The notes under the pieces: model-generated
What the model was told of the DNA's origin: nothing
The model's database searches: none
What the model saw: the letters and a program-made list of their open reading frames with translations, nothing else
Program-made: the position numbers and the translations under genes
Assembly (NCBI GenBank): GCA_022565365.1
Contig: JAIUMW010000005.1
Span: forward strand, 1-38,643
Source: Oceanicaulis sp.
GTDB taxonomy: Bacteria; Pseudomonadota; Alphaproteobacteria; Caulobacterales; Maricaulaceae
DNA: 38,643 nucleotides
Direction of reading: 5' to 3'
Part shown: positions 1 to 9,870 of the stretch, piece after piece
Numbering within the stretch: the stretch's first letter is position 1
How the letters are laid out: the number at the start of each line of letters is the position of its first letter

Positions 1-1
1 C

Positions 2-1132
2 GATCCGCGCCTGATCAGCCATGTTCCGCCCTATGTGGCCAAGGCGGCGATGGATTCGGGCGTTGCGCGCCGGCCCATCCCGGACATGGTCAGCTACAAG
101 GCCTCGCTGGCGCGCCGGCTCGATCCCACCGCCGCGATCCTGCAGGGCATTCAGGATGAAATCCGCGCCCGTCCGCGCAAGACCATCGTGTTCGCCGAAG
201 GCGAGGAGCCGGCCGTGATCCGCGCCGCCTTCGCTTTCCAGAACCAGGATCTGGGCCGGGCCATCCTGATCGGGCGCGAGGAGCTGGTGCACGCCAATAT
301 GCGCCTTCTGGGCGTGGCGCCCGACGCCATCGAGATCATCAATGCGCGCCTGTCCGATCATAACGCCGACTATGCCGACTGGCTGTTTGAGCGCCTGCAG
401 CGCCGGGGCTATCTGCGCCGCGACGTGGCGCGCCTGGTGAATAATGACCGCAACGTCTTCGCCGCCTGCATGGTGGCGCTGGGCCAGGCTGACGGCATGG
501 TCACGGGCTCCACGCGCAATTACGCCCAGGCGCTGGATGATGTGCGCCTGGCTCTCGACGCCGCGCCGGGCGAGCGGGTGATGGGGATGAGCCTTCTGTT
601 GTCGCGCGGGCGTACGCTGTTCATCGCCGACACCAGCGTTACCGAGTTTCCCTCGCCCGAGGCGCTGGCCGACATGGCGGTGGAAAGCGCGGCGGCCGCG
701 CGCCGGTTCGGCGTCACGCCGCGCGTGGCCTTCCTGTCCTATTCCACTTTCGGCAATCCGGCCGGCGACCGGGCGGAAAAGGTGATCGAGGCGGTGCGCC
801 TGATGGGCCAGCGCGATGTGGATTTCGAATATGAAGGCGAGCTCAACGCCGATGTGGCGCTCGACCCCGACCACCGCCGGCTCTACCCGTTCTCGCGCCT
901 GTCCGGCCCGGCCAACATCCTGATCATGCCGGCCATCCATTCGGCCTCCATCGCCACCAAGCTGATGGGCGTGGCCGGCGGCGCGACGGTGCTGGGGCCC
1001 ATGCTTCTGGGCATGGAAAAGCCGGTGCAGATCGCCCGCCTGGGCGCGGGCGTCTCCGACATCCTGACCCTGGCCGCGCTGGCCGCGCACGATCTGTCGC
1101 TGGACGCGGCGCAGGTGGCGGCGGAAGGTTAA
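2..1132 (+). CDS. maeB: NADP-dependent malic enzyme, C-terminal part (cut by window start)
   Basis: The reading frame is open from base 2, so the true start lies outside the window; 376 residues are visible. The first residues (DPRLISHVPPYVAKAAMDSG) look like the end of the malic enzyme catalytic domain. The rest is a phosphotransacetylase-like domain, as in the large MaeB-type enzymes that convert malate to pyruvate and CO2 with NADP reduction. In this family the PTA-like domain is usually regulatory rather than an active acetyltransferase. The stop lies 7 bases from the end of the convergent carboxylesterase gene. A stand-alone Pta is unlikely because of the malic-enzyme residues at the left edge. 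Confidence 0.88.
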   Translation, partial: DPRLISHVPPYVAKAAMDSGVARRPIPDMVSYKASLARRLDPTAAILQGIQDEIRARPRKTIVFAEGEEPAVIRAAFAFQNQDLGRAILIGREELVHANMRLLGVAPDAIEIINARLSDHNADYADWLFERLQRRGYLRRDVARLVNNDRNVFAACMVALGQADGMVTGSTRNYAQALDDVRLALDAAPGERVMGMSLLLSRGRTLFIADTSVTEFPSPEALADMAVESAAAARRFGVTPRVAFLSYSTFGNPAGDRAEKVIEAVRLMGQRDVDFEYEGELNADVALDPDHRRLYPFSRLSGPANILIMPAIHSASIATKLMGVAGGATVLGPMLLGMEKPVQIARLGAGVSDILTLAALAAHDLSLDAAQVAAEG

Positions 1133-1139
1133 ACCTCCT

Positions 1140-2855
1140 TCAGCCCTGCGGCGGCGCCGGGCAGTCGAAGGTTTGCGCCATCGCTTCCCCCGCGTCGCTT
1201 ACCCAGGCGCCCACGGCGCGGGCGATCTGGCAGCGCTGGGCGGCGTCAAGGCGCGCATCGGCGGCGATGTCAGTCATGATCGCCTCCATGGAATCGGCGC
1301 CCGTGATCAGCTCCGGTCCGCCCGCGTCCGGGCTGTCAAAGCGCATCAGCGGACCATCTTCGCCGGACATGACCGGCCAGTTGAGCCCGCCCGCATCGCC
1401 GGGATCGCCGTCGCGCGCAAACGCCGCCCAATAGGCGCCCATGGATGCGGCCAGCGCCTCGCGGCCTGACGCGTTGCTGCGGTTGAACAGCACGGGATCG
1501 AGCCGTCCGAAAAAGTCGAAATGATTGACCACGAAGGGGATTTCCATGGCGTGGGCGGCGCCCAGCACGCGTGACAGGTCCATGGTCAGGAACGATCCCG
1601 CCTCGTCCCAGTCAAACCGGTAGGCCCACACCGCGTCATGGCCGGCCTCGCGCATCCAGGCGCCGGCGCGGTCCACGGCGCGCACGCGCCAGACCCGCGA
1701 CTGATAATCGCTCATGGCGTCATAGAAGTCCGGATCGCGCGGGCTGACCAGAAAGCCCAGCCGGCGCCGGGTCAGCTCGTCGTTGAACGCGTTGAACAGC
1801 TTCATCTCGTCGCGATTGACCCCGGTGATCAGCGGCACCGCGTTGAACCCGTCCAGGCGCGCAAACGCGCTGTCCAGCCCGTCGCGCGGCAGGGTGACGC
1901 CGTCGGCGATCATGCGCGGCAGATCGCGCACGCCTGCGTCGTCGCCATAGGCCTGATAAATGCCGGCGAGCGGCGCGGCGCGCATGGAGGCGGCGTCCGC
2001 GTCCGGCCCGGCGAAGCGCGCGGCGGCCTCGCCCCCGGTATTGCGCCCGCCGGTCCGGGCCTCCTCCAGCGCCACCGAATCAAAACTGCCCGACTGGATG
2101 ATGGCGCGGTGGAACAGGCCCGCGGCCAGCGGCGAGCCCATCAGGCCGGCCACATTATGGCCGCCCGCGCTCTCGCCAAAGATCGTCACGCGCTGCGCAT
2201 CGCCGCCGAACTGGCCGATATTGCCCTGCACCCACTCAAGCGCCGCGATCAGGTCGAGCAGGGCGAAATTGGCCGCGCCGTCGGCATAGGTCTGGGCATC
2301 GGCCTCGATGGCCGGATGGGCGAAAAAGCCCAAGGGGCCCAGCCGGTATTGCACCACGACCACGACCACGTCCTGATCCGCAGCCAGCTGACCGCCATCA
2401 TACTGGCTGGCGTGGCCCCACACATTCGCGCCGCCATGGATCCACACCATGACCGGACGCTCGGCGTCCTCCGGCCCGGCGCCTTCGGGCGCGTAGATAT
2501 TGAGATAGAGGCAGTCTTCATCGCCCAAAAGCTCGCCCGCCCGCGCGCCGCTGGCCGCCGCCGACAGGGCGTTGGCCAGCTGGGGGCAGGGCTCTGGATG
2601 GTGCAGCGTCTCGCGCACGCCCTCCCAGGCCGGGGCCGGGCGCGGCGCGCGCCAGCGCAGATCACCTTGCGGCGCCGCCGCGAACGGTACGCCGCGCCAG
2701 ACATGCACGCCCTGATCGGCCCGGCTGAAGCCGGTAACCTGCCCTTCGGCCACACTGCGCTGCGGCGCCGGATCGGCGACGGGCGCTGGCGTGCGGTCAC
2801 CGCAAGCGGCCAGCAGGCCGGCGGCGGCTGCGATCAGGATTGTGGTGCGGATCAT
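1140..2855 (-). CDS. Type-B carboxylesterase, predicted lipoprotein
   Basis: A 571-residue serine esterase of the carboxylesterase/para-nitrobenzyl esterase family. The ATG at 2855 was chosen over an upstream start at 2924 because it follows a strong AGGGGGG ribosome site and gives a clean lipoprotein signal (GLLAAC, Cys18). The oxyanion-hole segment is WIHGGANVWG (about 138-147) and the nucleophile elbow is FGESAGG with Ser229. A GVNRDE acidic segment and the AHAMEIPFV His segment complete the likely triad. It is probably membrane-anchored and hydrolyses carboxylic esters; the substrate cannot be told. It stands alone, convergent with maeB and divergent from the thioesterase gene. Confidence 0.87.
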   Translation of the reverse strand: MIRTTILIAAAAGLLAACGDRTPAPVADPAPQRSVAEGQVTGFSRADQGVHVWRGVPFAAAPQGDLRWRAPRPAPAWEGVRETLHHPEPCPQLANALSAAASGARAGELLGDEDCLYLNIYAPEGAGPEDAERPVMVWIHGGANVWGHASQYDGGQLAADQDVVVVVVQYRLGPLGFFAHPAIEADAQTYADGAANFALLDLIAALEWVQGNIGQFGGDAQRVTIFGESAGGHNVAGLMGSPLAAGLFHRAIIQSGSFDSVALEEARTGGRNTGGEAAARFAGPDADAASMRAAPLAGIYQAYGDDAGVRDLPRMIADGVTLPRDGLDSAFARLDGFNAVPLITGVNRDEMKLFNAFNDELTRRRLGFLVSPRDPDFYDAMSDYQSRVWRVRAVDRAGAWMREAGHDAVWAYRFDWDEAGSFLTMDLSRVLGAAHAMEIPFVVNHFDFFGRLDPVLFNRSNASGREALAASMGAYWAAFARDGDPGDAGGLNWPVMSGEDGPLMRFDSPDAGGPELITGADSMEAIMTDIAADARLDAAQRCQIARAVGAWVSDAGEAMAQTFDCPAPPQG

Positions 2856-3004
2856 GGACAAGTCCCCCCTCATGGCCCGGCATGGACCTGTACGGGGAAC
2901 GAGTATGGCGCCCTGCACGCTCACCGCAAGCCGGGCTTTCCCGGGGCGGGCGCAGACGGCATAAGGCGTGGCCCGTTCACCTCAGCCGCCCGGATCTTGC
3001 AAGC

Positions 3005-3442
3005 ATGAAGCCCGACGCCTTTCGCCTGACGCGCGAGACCTATCCGGTTTCGGTGATTGTCCCGGCGCGCTTTCGCGATCTGGATACGCTGGGTCATCTC
3101 AACAATGTGGCGCTGGGATCGTTCTATGAGGAGGGCCGCGCCCGGCTCAACCGCGCCGCCTTCCCCCTTGAAATGCGCCACGAAAGCAAATTGCGCATGC
3201 TGATCGCGGACGGGCACATCGCCTATCTGGCCGAGGCCCATTATCCCGGCGACATCGAGGTGGCAGCGGGCGTCGGCCATATCGGCCGGTCAAGCTATGT
3301 GATCGCGCTGGCCCTGTTCCAGAACGGGCAATGCGTCGGCACGTGCGAAACCGTGCTGGTGGTCACCGACGAAACCGGCGCGGTGGAAATCCCGCCCGGC
3401 CAGCGCGCGGCGCTGGAGGGGCTGAGAGTGAAAGGCGGGTGA
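3005..3442 (+). CDS. Acyl-CoA thioesterase, hotdog fold (4HBT family)
   Basis: A 145-residue protein. The start ATG at 3005 places the 4HBT signature RFRDLDTLGHLNNVAL at about residues 23-38, where it is expected. The second Asp of that motif matches the usual catalytic position. Length and motif fit a single-domain hotdog thioesterase hydrolysing acyl-CoA or a related thioester in the cytoplasm; substrate chain length is unknown. A longer open frame upstream is out of character with the family. It is divergent from the carboxylesterase and is the last high-GC gene before the AT-richer sulfotransferase islet. Confidence 0.85.
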   Translation: MKPDAFRLTRETYPVSVIVPARFRDLDTLGHLNNVALGSFYEEGRARLNRAAFPLEMRHESKLRMLIADGHIAYLAEAHYPGDIEVAAGVGHIGRSSYVIALALFQNGQCVGTCETVLVVTDETGAVEIPPGQRAALEGLRVKGG

Positions 3443-3491
3443 GGAGGCTGAAAATTGAAACGGCCTCTGCGCTTAACGGTGCGCGCCGGAT

Positions 3492-3941
3492 TTATTCAAA
3501 ATTGTACGAGAAATTTTCGACTTCTTCTGCAAAGGTTTCAGCTACCAGCAATCGGGTCCGGTTCTGTTCGTCAGCCTGATATGGCCGCACGTGTATATGT
3601 AGTCATGATCTGCACGTGCTGAGGGTATATTTATTGAGCGGCTCCCAGATATTGTTGCAAGATTCCGCCATTTTATCATTTAAATACGCATCGCGGATGA
3701 AGTAATATACAGCATATAGGTCGCCTATTTTATAGATGCAGCGATCATTTGGCGTGCTCCGACGAGCAACCCATCCATTAAACAGCTTGAAAGTCGCGAA
3801 GAAGTCTTCTCCGACAAGGCGCTCACCGTTTTTATGGTGATGCCAAAACCAACTTACGATTTTATCGAACGGGTTTCTGATTATGGAAAACTTGAATTAT
3901 CTATGAAATTCATTGGGATGCAGCTGCTTTTCAGATTGCAT
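3492..3941 (-). pseudogene. Decayed sulfotransferase gene (in-frame stops, no N-terminus)
   Basis: Read on the minus strand in a single frame, this stretch encodes the C-terminal two thirds of a carbohydrate-type sulfotransferase. It has the 3'-phosphate-binding segment IIRNPFDKIVSWFW at about 3842-3883. It then has a typical GDLYAVYYFIRDAYLND segment and a characteristic C-terminus (ETFAEEVENFSYNFE) ending in TAA at 3492-3494. The frame is broken by TGA at 3603-3605 and TAA at 3897-3899, with a further TAA just upstream of 3941. The N-terminal PAPS-binding HIPKTGG-type motif is not found. It is AT-rich like its two intact neighbours. It is most likely a dead paralogue; assembly error cannot explain several stops easily. 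Confidence 0.75.
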
Positions 3942-4136
3942 CTGTCTGTCTGCGGGGCGTTAGAGCACGCATTCTTGCCCTGAAACGATAATGTTATATG
4001 GATGGCGCGATAAGTGGCGACTCCGGACGGGGCGGCCCATCATGTCTACTGATTCGCCGCGTGCTTTGGACATTTGCTTGCGCGCAAACGTCATGGGGCG
4101 GGCTGTAAAGCGTTGGGGTATAGTGGGGCAGTTGGA

Positions 4137-4850
4137 ATGGCGTTCATCTCTGAAAGCGATGTGATCATATTTAACCATATACCAAAAACAGGTGGCACGT
4201 CTATTATAAAGATGTTCAGGGAAGTTTATGGTGAAGATAAGTGCTTCAGGCATAGGCGTAGAGATTCTAAAACCGATAAATATACACCCGCAATCACCAG
4301 TGTCGACAGGGCGGACCTTGATGCTTATAAATTTGTTGCTGGTCATTTCTTTTATGGAAATCACAAGCTGTTTGATGCTCGCGTGAAATATATTTCTGTA
4401 GTGCGGGATCCGCTCGAAAGACTTATTTCCGACTATTATTTTAACAGGCGTATCGGTCGGGCTGATCGGAAGGAGATGGCTCGCTCAATGTCGCTTGAGG
4501 ACTATATTGTGTTCAAGCTTGGAAAACCTAATTCGAACATGACGAGTTCGTCGCAGGTAAAGTACGTATCGGCCAAAGAGACCTTCATTGAGGCTGCCGA
4601 GGTGATCCGGCAGAATTATTTTTGCATTTGCACGATGCCGCAACTCAATGACATGCAGGGACTGCTGGCCCGGGCGATTGGCCGCCCGGACCTCGCGCCC
4701 AGGCATGACAACAAATCCAAAGACAAAAGGCCGATGCCAAGCATCAGTCCGGAGATTGTGGATCAACTCATGGACCGTTTTGCGGAAGACATAAAGCTGT
4801 ATCGTTGGACGGAAGCCTACTTCAACGAGGCCTTCAAGTCTGAGGCGTAG
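4137..4850 (+). CDS. Sulfotransferase (PAPS-dependent, Sulfotransfer_2-like)
   Basis: A 237-residue protein with both PAPS-binding signatures: HIPKTGGTSI at residues 14-23 (5'-phosphosulfate loop) and VRDPLERLIS at 89-98 (3'-phosphate site). This family transfers sulfate from PAPS to a carbohydrate or other hydroxyl acceptor. The ATG at 4137 starts just before the first strand and motif; a longer frame from 4074 adds a tail not expected in the family. The gene is far more AT-rich and uses A/T-ending codons more than the genes outside the islet, suggesting transfer. No signal peptide or membrane segment is seen, so it is probably cytoplasmic. The acceptor is unknown; cell-surface polysaccharide is an inference. 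Confidence 0.85.
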   Translation: MAFISESDVIIFNHIPKTGGTSIIKMFREVYGEDKCFRHRRRDSKTDKYTPAITSVDRADLDAYKFVAGHFFYGNHKLFDARVKYISVVRDPLERLISDYYFNRRIGRADRKEMARSMSLEDYIVFKLGKPNSNMTSSSQVKYVSAKETFIEAAEVIRQNYFCICTMPQLNDMQGLLARAIGRPDLAPRHDNKSKDKRPMPSISPEIVDQLMDRFAEDIKLYRWTEAYFNEAFKSEA

Positions 4851-4963
4851 GGGCGCAAGACGCCGCCACACATACTTGCCACAAGGCTCTTGCGAGGGTG
4901 CGACTGTGTTGTCCCGCGCCCCCCACCGCCTGTGGCCCGGTCAGCACGCGGGCTGTTAAGGCA

Positions 4964-5584
4964 TTAGAATATATAGCCAAATCGCCTGATGTCATTTTCA
5001 AAGAGCCAGGCTACTCGCGCGCGGGACTCTTCGTCATAATAATTCCTGTAAGCGCGTCTTTCAGTTTCATTTACATGAGGAAGGCTGCGCTCGAGGTTGA
5101 AGTTCTGTTCGAGCCAGGGGGGCAGCATGTCCAGCTCTTCCATTCGGAATACAGTAACGGGGACAGAGCCGTCCTTTGCTTGGCAGAAGGTGTCGATATC
5201 ATAAGTGCCCTGCGCCACGGGCGTCTGCCCTGGGTCCGGACGGAAATGCCGGGCCAGTATGGAGCTGTTGAGGAAGTTATTGAACGCGCCCGCTTCAACG
5301 GCCGCTTTGTTCCAGACGCTTTTGGGGTTTTTGAGGCCATAATGATAAATGGAGACGGCGCGGTCCCAAGGGTTTCTGACAGTGGTGAAAATCTTGAAAT
5401 CGTCGATTTTGTAGCCAAGACTCTCAATATGGTCTTGAACTGTCCTCAGTGACGCGTGATGAGCGATATCACAATTTACCTTGCTTCGGATTTCAGAAAC
5501 GGAACTGATCATGTTTCTGACGCTAGTAGACGCGCAGCGTGGATTGACCAATGCTATAAATTTTCTGGATAAGCTTATTCTCAT
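4964..5584 (-). CDS. Sulfotransferase family protein
   Basis: A 206-residue protein with a diverged 5'-phosphosulfate loop (VNPRCASTSVR, about 13-23) and a clear 3'-phosphate motif TVRNPWDRAVSIY (68-80). Its C-terminus (YYDEESRARVAWLFENDIRR, then FGYIF) is the usual sulfotransferase ending and resembles that of the pseudogene at 3492-3941. The usual Lys of the phosphosulfate loop (PKTGGTS) is replaced by Arg-Cys (PRCASTS), a variant seen in small bacterial members. It is convergent with the plus-strand sulfotransferase, 113 bases apart, in the same AT-rich islet. The GC-rich stretch just upstream contains a short hairpin (CCCCG/CGGGG). Family assignment is firm; the acceptor is unknown. Confidence 0.85.
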   Translation of the reverse strand: MRISLSRKFIALVNPRCASTSVRNMISSVSEIRSKVNCDIAHHASLRTVQDHIESLGYKIDDFKIFTTVRNPWDRAVSIYHYGLKNPKSVWNKAAVEAGAFNNFLNSSILARHFRPDPGQTPVAQGTYDIDTFCQAKDGSVPVTVFRMEELDMLPPWLEQNFNLERSLPHVNETERRAYRNYYDEESRARVAWLFENDIRRFGYIF

Positions 5585-5794
5585 TTCGAGCCCCGCCCCC
5601 GCCGGGGTTGAAAACTATATTCAGCTTACACTGCAATCAACAGATTGCTGCCCGAGCGCAGTCTGCGCGCCTACGGCGCATCTCATTAATGCCATGGCGA
5701 AGGACTGGCAAGGCAGCCATCCGCAGGATGGATGTCGAGGCCGTCAGCCGTCAGCTTGTACGAAGGCTACGGTCCGGGACTGGAATCGTCCGCC

Positions 5795-6115
5795 TCAGAT
5801 CGCGCCTTGCACCCATTCCACCAGCTTGCTCTTGGGCAGGGCGCCGACCTTGGTGGCGGCGATCTCGCCGTTTTTGAACAGGATCATGGTGGGGATGCCG
5901 CGCACGCCATACTTGCTCGGCGCCATCGGGTTTTCGTCGATATTGACCTTGGCGATGGTCAGCTTGCCGGCCATGTCGTTGGAAATGTCTTCCAGCGCCG
6001 GGGCGATCTGGCGGCAGGGCCCGCACCATTCGGCCCAGAAATCCACCAGCACCGGGCCGTCAGCCTTGAGCACGTCGGCGTCAAAGGAATCGTCGGTCAC
6101 CGTTTTGGTCGCCAT
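5795..6115 (-). CDS. trxA: Thioredoxin
   Basis: A 106-residue protein with the redox centre [14 protein letters not shown] and the conserved cis-proline segment GIPTMILF. The length is normal for thioredoxin 1. The ATG at 6115 follows AAGGAG and is preferred over an upstream frame starting at 6208. It reduces protein disulfides in the cytoplasm using thioredoxin reductase. It lies 89 bases downstream of addA on the same strand, so it may be read through from that operon or have its own promoter in the gap. A small CCATCC/GGATGG hairpin at 5717-5731 beyond the stop could mark the end of the transcript. Confidence 0.96.
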   Translation of the reverse strand: MATKTVTDDSFDADVLKADGPVLVDFWAEWCGPCRQIAPALEDISNDMAGKLTIAKVNIDENPMAPSKYGVRGIPTMILFKNGEIAATKVGALPKSKLVEWVQGAI

Positions 6116-6204
6116 CGGAAATTGCTCCTTGGTTTGTCCGGGGCCGGTCCGGGGGCGGGCGGCCCGTTCGTGTTGTCCGCATCTAGGAAGGCGCGTGCTT
6201 CGGG

Positions 6205-9200
6205 TCAAGCGCGCCGGGCTTTGCCGATCCGCGCCAGCGTATCATCGAGCAGGCTTTCAGGCAGCTCCATCAGGCGTGGACCATCGGTCCACAAAAGGGC
6301 GCAGCGTACCGGCCGGCCTTTATGCAGGCCCTGCAGCAGCGCGCGATAAGCCGCCATCTGGGCGAGATAGGTGAGCGGCACGTCCTCGGCATTCGCAGGC
6401 GGCGGGCGATTGGTCTTGTAATCCACGATCAGGATTTCGTGACCGGTCACCACCAGCCGGTCAATCTGGCCGTTGATCACCACATCCTCGGGCAGGCCCG
6501 GCGCCCGGCCGGACACCGACACCTCCGCGCGCGATCCCGGAGCGAACAGCGCCGCAAACGCCGGATCATCCAGCACCCGGAAGGTTTCCGCCGCGATCTC
6601 TTCGCGCTGCGCGTCGTTCAGATCGGCCTGCGCGGCAAGATAGCGCGCGGCGGAGGCGGGCCGGCGGGCGGCTTCCAGATCGGGCAGGGGCTGCAACAAC
6701 TTGTGGATCAGCGCCCCGCGCCGGAAGCGCGCCTCGCCGCCCTCGGCCAGCGGCGACAGCGATACCGGGGCGAAACGGCCCGGTTCGTCCTCGATCAGGC
6801 GCGAGGGCGCGGCCGCGCGCGGCGCGGCGGGTTCGGCGGGCACAGCGGCCCGCGCCCAGCCGGGCAGGGCGGCGCGGTCCGGCCTGTCTTGCGCCTTGCC
6901 CAGCGTCTGCGGATCAGGGCCCAGGCGCAGGGCTGGCTCGGGCTGCCAGCCATGGCGCTCAGCCAGCGCGTCCAGCGGCGTCCTGACCGGGCGCCAGTCC
7001 GGCCCGTGCCAGGCGCGCGCGCAGCGGTCATGCCAGCTGCCCGCGCTGACATCGCCCCGGCCATGGCCATGGCGATGGCCGCACACCACCAGCCGGTCGC
7101 GCGCCCGGGTCAGAGCCACATAGAGCAGGCGGTTATATTCGCCATCCTGATCAAGCTCGGCGCGCTCTTTCATCGACGCCACCAGGCGCGGCGGGATCGA
7201 CGCATCAGGCGCCCAGATCAGGCCCGCCTCATCATGGGGGTACAGCCCGCCGGCGCGGCTCTTGGGCAGCTGGGTGGTGTCGGGCAGGAAGACGACAGGC
7301 GCCTCCAGTCCCTTGGCGCCGTGCACGGTCATCACCCGCACCTCGCCGCGCCCGGCCTCCATTTCGCGCTTGATCTGGCCGTCATCGGCCGCCATGGCCG
7401 TGACGAACCGCGCCAGCGACGGCGCGCCCTCGCGCTCATGGGCCAGCGCCCGGCTCAGAAACTCCTCCACCGGATCGCGCGCCTCCTCGCCCAGTCGGGC
7501 ATAAATGCGCGACAGCCGGCTTTCCCCGGTGGCCGAGGCCCCCGTCAGAAAGCCCGCGAACAGGGCGTAGGGCGCATCGGTCTCGACCCGGGCGCGCACC
7601 GCGTCCAGCGCGGCGCGGGCCTCGGCGAAGCGTGGATCATCGCAATGGCGCAGCTTGTCCCACAGCCGGCGGCCGGGGCGCTGGCTGAGATCGAACAGGG
7701 CGTCGTCATCGATTGTGGGCAGGGGGCTGGAGACCGGGTGGAAGACCGGACTTTTCAGCACTTCGGCCAGCGCCAGATCGTCCTGCGGCAAAAGCGCGAA
7801 CCGTCCCAGCGACAGCAAATCCTCCACCACCAGCTGGTCAGGCAGGGTCATGCGGTCGGCGCCGGCCACCGGCACGCCATTGAGCTTCAGCCTGCGGATG
7901 ATCTCCTCGAACAGCCCGCCGCTGCGCCGGCGCACCAGCACCAGAATATCGCCCGGCCCTGCCGGACGCAGACGCCAGGGCTTGGCCTCCTCCCACACGC
8001 CGTCGCCGCGCGCGATGATGGCGGCGATCTCGTCGGCCACGGCCTGGGCCAGCTGATTGCGCTCGGAGCGTTCCTCGCGCGCATCCACCGGTTCGATCTC
8101 CAGCGTGTCGTCGTCCAGACCGTCCGGGCGCGGAATGGCGGGCCATATCTCCACGCAGCCCGGCATGCCCTGGCGCGCCGCCCGGTGGGGCGGATAGCGG
8201 TGGAAGGGCAGGGGATCGCGCTCGGTCTCGGTCTCGGGGTCCGACATCAGGAATTTGCGTTCCAGCGCGGCCCCGGCGTCATCAGGCTCGATGGCTGACA
8301 GCGCCGCCTGCTCGGCGGCGAAGGCGTCATCCACCGCGCGCAGAATCTCCGGCGCGGACCGGAATGACGCATCCAGCGCCGGGCTGGCGAAGGCGAGACC
8401 GGCGCCGTGCGCCTTGGCTTCCAGCCCGGAGCGCTGGGCCAGGAACTGGCGCGGATCGGCCTTCTGGAACGAATAGATGGACTGTTTCTCGTCACCCACG
8501 CAGAACACGGTGCGCAAGGGGCCGTCAGCGCGGGCGCCGGAGCCGGAGAAAAACTCCTCCGTGAGCGCATTGATCACCGCCCACTGGTCGGGCGCGGTGT
8601 CCTGGGCCTCGTCGACCAGCACGTGATCCAGCCCCTCATCAAGCTTGTAGAGCACCCAGGCGCTGAGCTCGGCATCGGTGAGCAGGGCGCGGGCGCGCAC
8701 CACCAGATCGGCGAAATCCACCCGGCGCAGGCGTTTGAGCCGCGCCTCATAGGCGTCGATGGCGGCAAACCCGATCTGAAGCGCGGCGCGGGTGGCGGCG
8801 TTGGCGCGCGCCGCAGCGATGGCGGGCAGGACCTCGTCGGTGATGCGGTGCAGCTCATTGCCGTCATCGCCATAGAGCGTGGTCAGGATGCGGTAGCGCT
8901 CGCCCAGCGCCTTGCCATAGAAGCTGCCGGGCTTCTTGAACGTGCCCGCCTTGGTCAGCACGAAATCGAGATACTCCGTAATCGCCGCTTCGCCCGAATG
9001 CGTGGCCGCCTCCAGCACGCTGGCCAGCGCCACGGCGCTGCGGTTCTCGGTCTTGGAGCTCCCGGCCTGAAACGCTGACAGGGCGGCTTCCAGATCATCC
9101 ACCGGCGTATCGTCCCACGCTTCTTCCAGCGCCGAGGCTTCGTCCGCATCCGGAGCGACTTTGAGCGCGGCGCTCGCCCTGTTCATCAGCGCGTCCAGCG

Positions 9201-9870
9201 AACCGGCGGCGTCGAGAGATGCGCGCAGTTCATGACGGCGCGACAGGGCGAAGGCGGCGATCTCGGCCGGCTTGTCAGCCCCGGCCTCCAGCGCCTGGGC
9301 GACGGCGCCGGCCAGCGGGCCGTTGGGCGCGCGCGCCGCCTCACCCCACACCGCCTGCAGCGCCTCATCCGTGATCACGCCCTTGACCGCGTCGTCCTGC
9401 ACTTCAAAGCCCGGCGGCAGGCCGGCTTCCAGCGGAAAGCGCCGCAGCAGGCTCTCACAGAACGCGTGCAGGGTCTGGATTTTCAGCCCCCCCGGCGTCT
9501 CCAGCGCGCGCGCGAAAAGCTGGCGCGCAGCGGCCAGATCATCGGGGGCGTCAGCCCCGCCGGACAGGGCCGCCATCTCGGCGCGCAAGGTCTCATCGGC
9601 CATCACCGACCAGGCGCCCAGCTTGCGGAACAGGCGCGTCTGCATCTCCCCGGCGGCGGCCTTGGTGAAGGTGACGCACAAAATGCGTTCCGGCGCCGCG
9701 CCCTCCAGCAGCAGGCGCGCCACCCGGTCCACCAGCACGCGCGTCTTGCCCGACCCGGCATTAGCCTCGACGAACACGCTGCGCGCCGGATCAGCGGCGT
9801 CGCGCTGGGCCTGGCTGGCGGCGGCGACGACATCGGGATCAAAGCCCGGCGCTGTGGCTTCAGCGCTCAT
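6205..9870 (-). CDS. addA: Double-strand break repair helicase-nuclease subunit AddA
   Basis: A 1221-residue UvrD-like helicase with a C-terminal nuclease domain. Visible motifs are Walker [14 protein letters not shown] (about 34-46), Walker [45 protein letters not shown], and the nuclease segment [10 protein letters not shown] near the C-terminus. With AddB it resects broken DNA ends and loads RecA, the alphaproteobacterial counterpart of RecBCD. The ATG at 9870 overlaps the addB stop by four bases (ATGA), indicating translational coupling. A 14-codon upstream extension is possible but would sit inside addB. The length is typical of alphaproteobacterial AddA. Confidence 0.96.
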   Translation of the reverse strand: MSAEATAPGFDPDVVAAASQAQRDAADPARSVFVEANAGSGKTRVLVDRVARLLLEGAAPERILCVTFTKAAAGEMQTRLFRKLGAWSVMADETLRAEMAALSGGADAPDDLAAARQLFARALETPGGLKIQTLHAFCESLLRRFPLEAGLPPGFEVQDDAVKGVITDEALQAVWGEAARAPNGPLAGAVAQALEAGADKPAEIAAFALSRRHELRASLDAAGSLDALMNRASAALKVAPDADEASALEEAWDDTPVDDLEAALSAFQAGSSKTENRSAVALASVLEAATHSGEAAITEYLDFVLTKAGTFKKPGSFYGKALGERYRILTTLYGDDGNELHRITDEVLPAIAAARANAATRAALQIGFAAIDAYEARLKRLRRVDFADLVVRARALLTDAELSAWVLYKLDEGLDHVLVDEAQDTAPDQWAVINALTEEFFSGSGARADGPLRTVFCVGDEKQSIYSFQKADPRQFLAQRSGLEAKAHGAGLAFASPALDASFRSAPEILRAVDDAFAAEQAALSAIEPDDAGAALERKFLMSDPETETERDPLPFHRYPPHRAARQGMPGCVEIWPAIPRPDGLDDDTLEIEPVDAREERSERNQLAQAVADEIAAIIARGDGVWEEAKPWRLRPAGPGDILVLVRRRSGGLFEEIIRRLKLNGVPVAGADRMTLPDQLVVEDLLSLGRFALLPQDDLALAEVLKSPVFHPVSSPLPTIDDDALFDLSQRPGRRLWDKLRHCDDPRFAEARAALDAVRARVETDAPYALFAGFLTGASATGESRLSRIYARLGEEARDPVEEFLSRALAHEREGAPSLARFVTAMAADDGQIKREMEAGRGEVRVMTVHGAKGLEAPVVFLPDTTQLPKSRAGGLYPHDEAGLIWAPDASIPPRLVASMKERAELDQDGEYNRLLYVALTRARDRLVVCGHRHGHGRGDVSAGSWHDRCARAWHGPDWRPVRTPLDALAERHGWQPEPALRLGPDPQTLGKAQDRPDRAALPGWARAAVPAEPAAPRAAAPSRLIEDEPGRFAPVSLSPLAEGGEARFRRGALIHKLLQPLPDLEAARRPASAARYLAAQADLNDAQREEIAAETFRVLDDPAFAALFAPGSRAEVSVSGRAPGLPEDVVINGQIDRLVVTGHEILIVDYKTNRPPPANAEDVPLTYLAQMAAYRALLQGLHKGRPVRCALLWTDGPRLMELPESLLDDTLARIGKARRA

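Noticed and set aside
3603-3605. In-frame TGA in the sulfotransferase relic as selenocysteine or readthrough
   Set aside because: A second in-frame TAA lies upstream, the N-terminal motif is missing and the family has no known selenocysteine there. Decay is simpler.
4041-4163. 40-residue frame overlapping the start of the plus-strand sulfotransferase
   Set aside because: No ribosome site of note, no recognisable sequence, and it overlaps a supported gene in another frame.
3960-4364. 134-residue minus-strand frame in the sulfotransferase islet
   Set aside because: It overlaps the start of the intact plus-strand sulfotransferase, whose PAPS motifs are clear; the antisense protein has no recognisable feature.
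3443-5794. Insertion sequence or transposon carrying the sulfotransferases
   Set aside because: No transposase remnant, terminal inverted repeat or target duplication was seen by eye at the islet borders.
6322-8298. 658-residue plus-strand open frame opposite addA
   Set aside because: It is the complement of a clearly coding addA. High GC makes antisense frames long; the translation is rich in R, G, A, H and Q with no recognisable domain.
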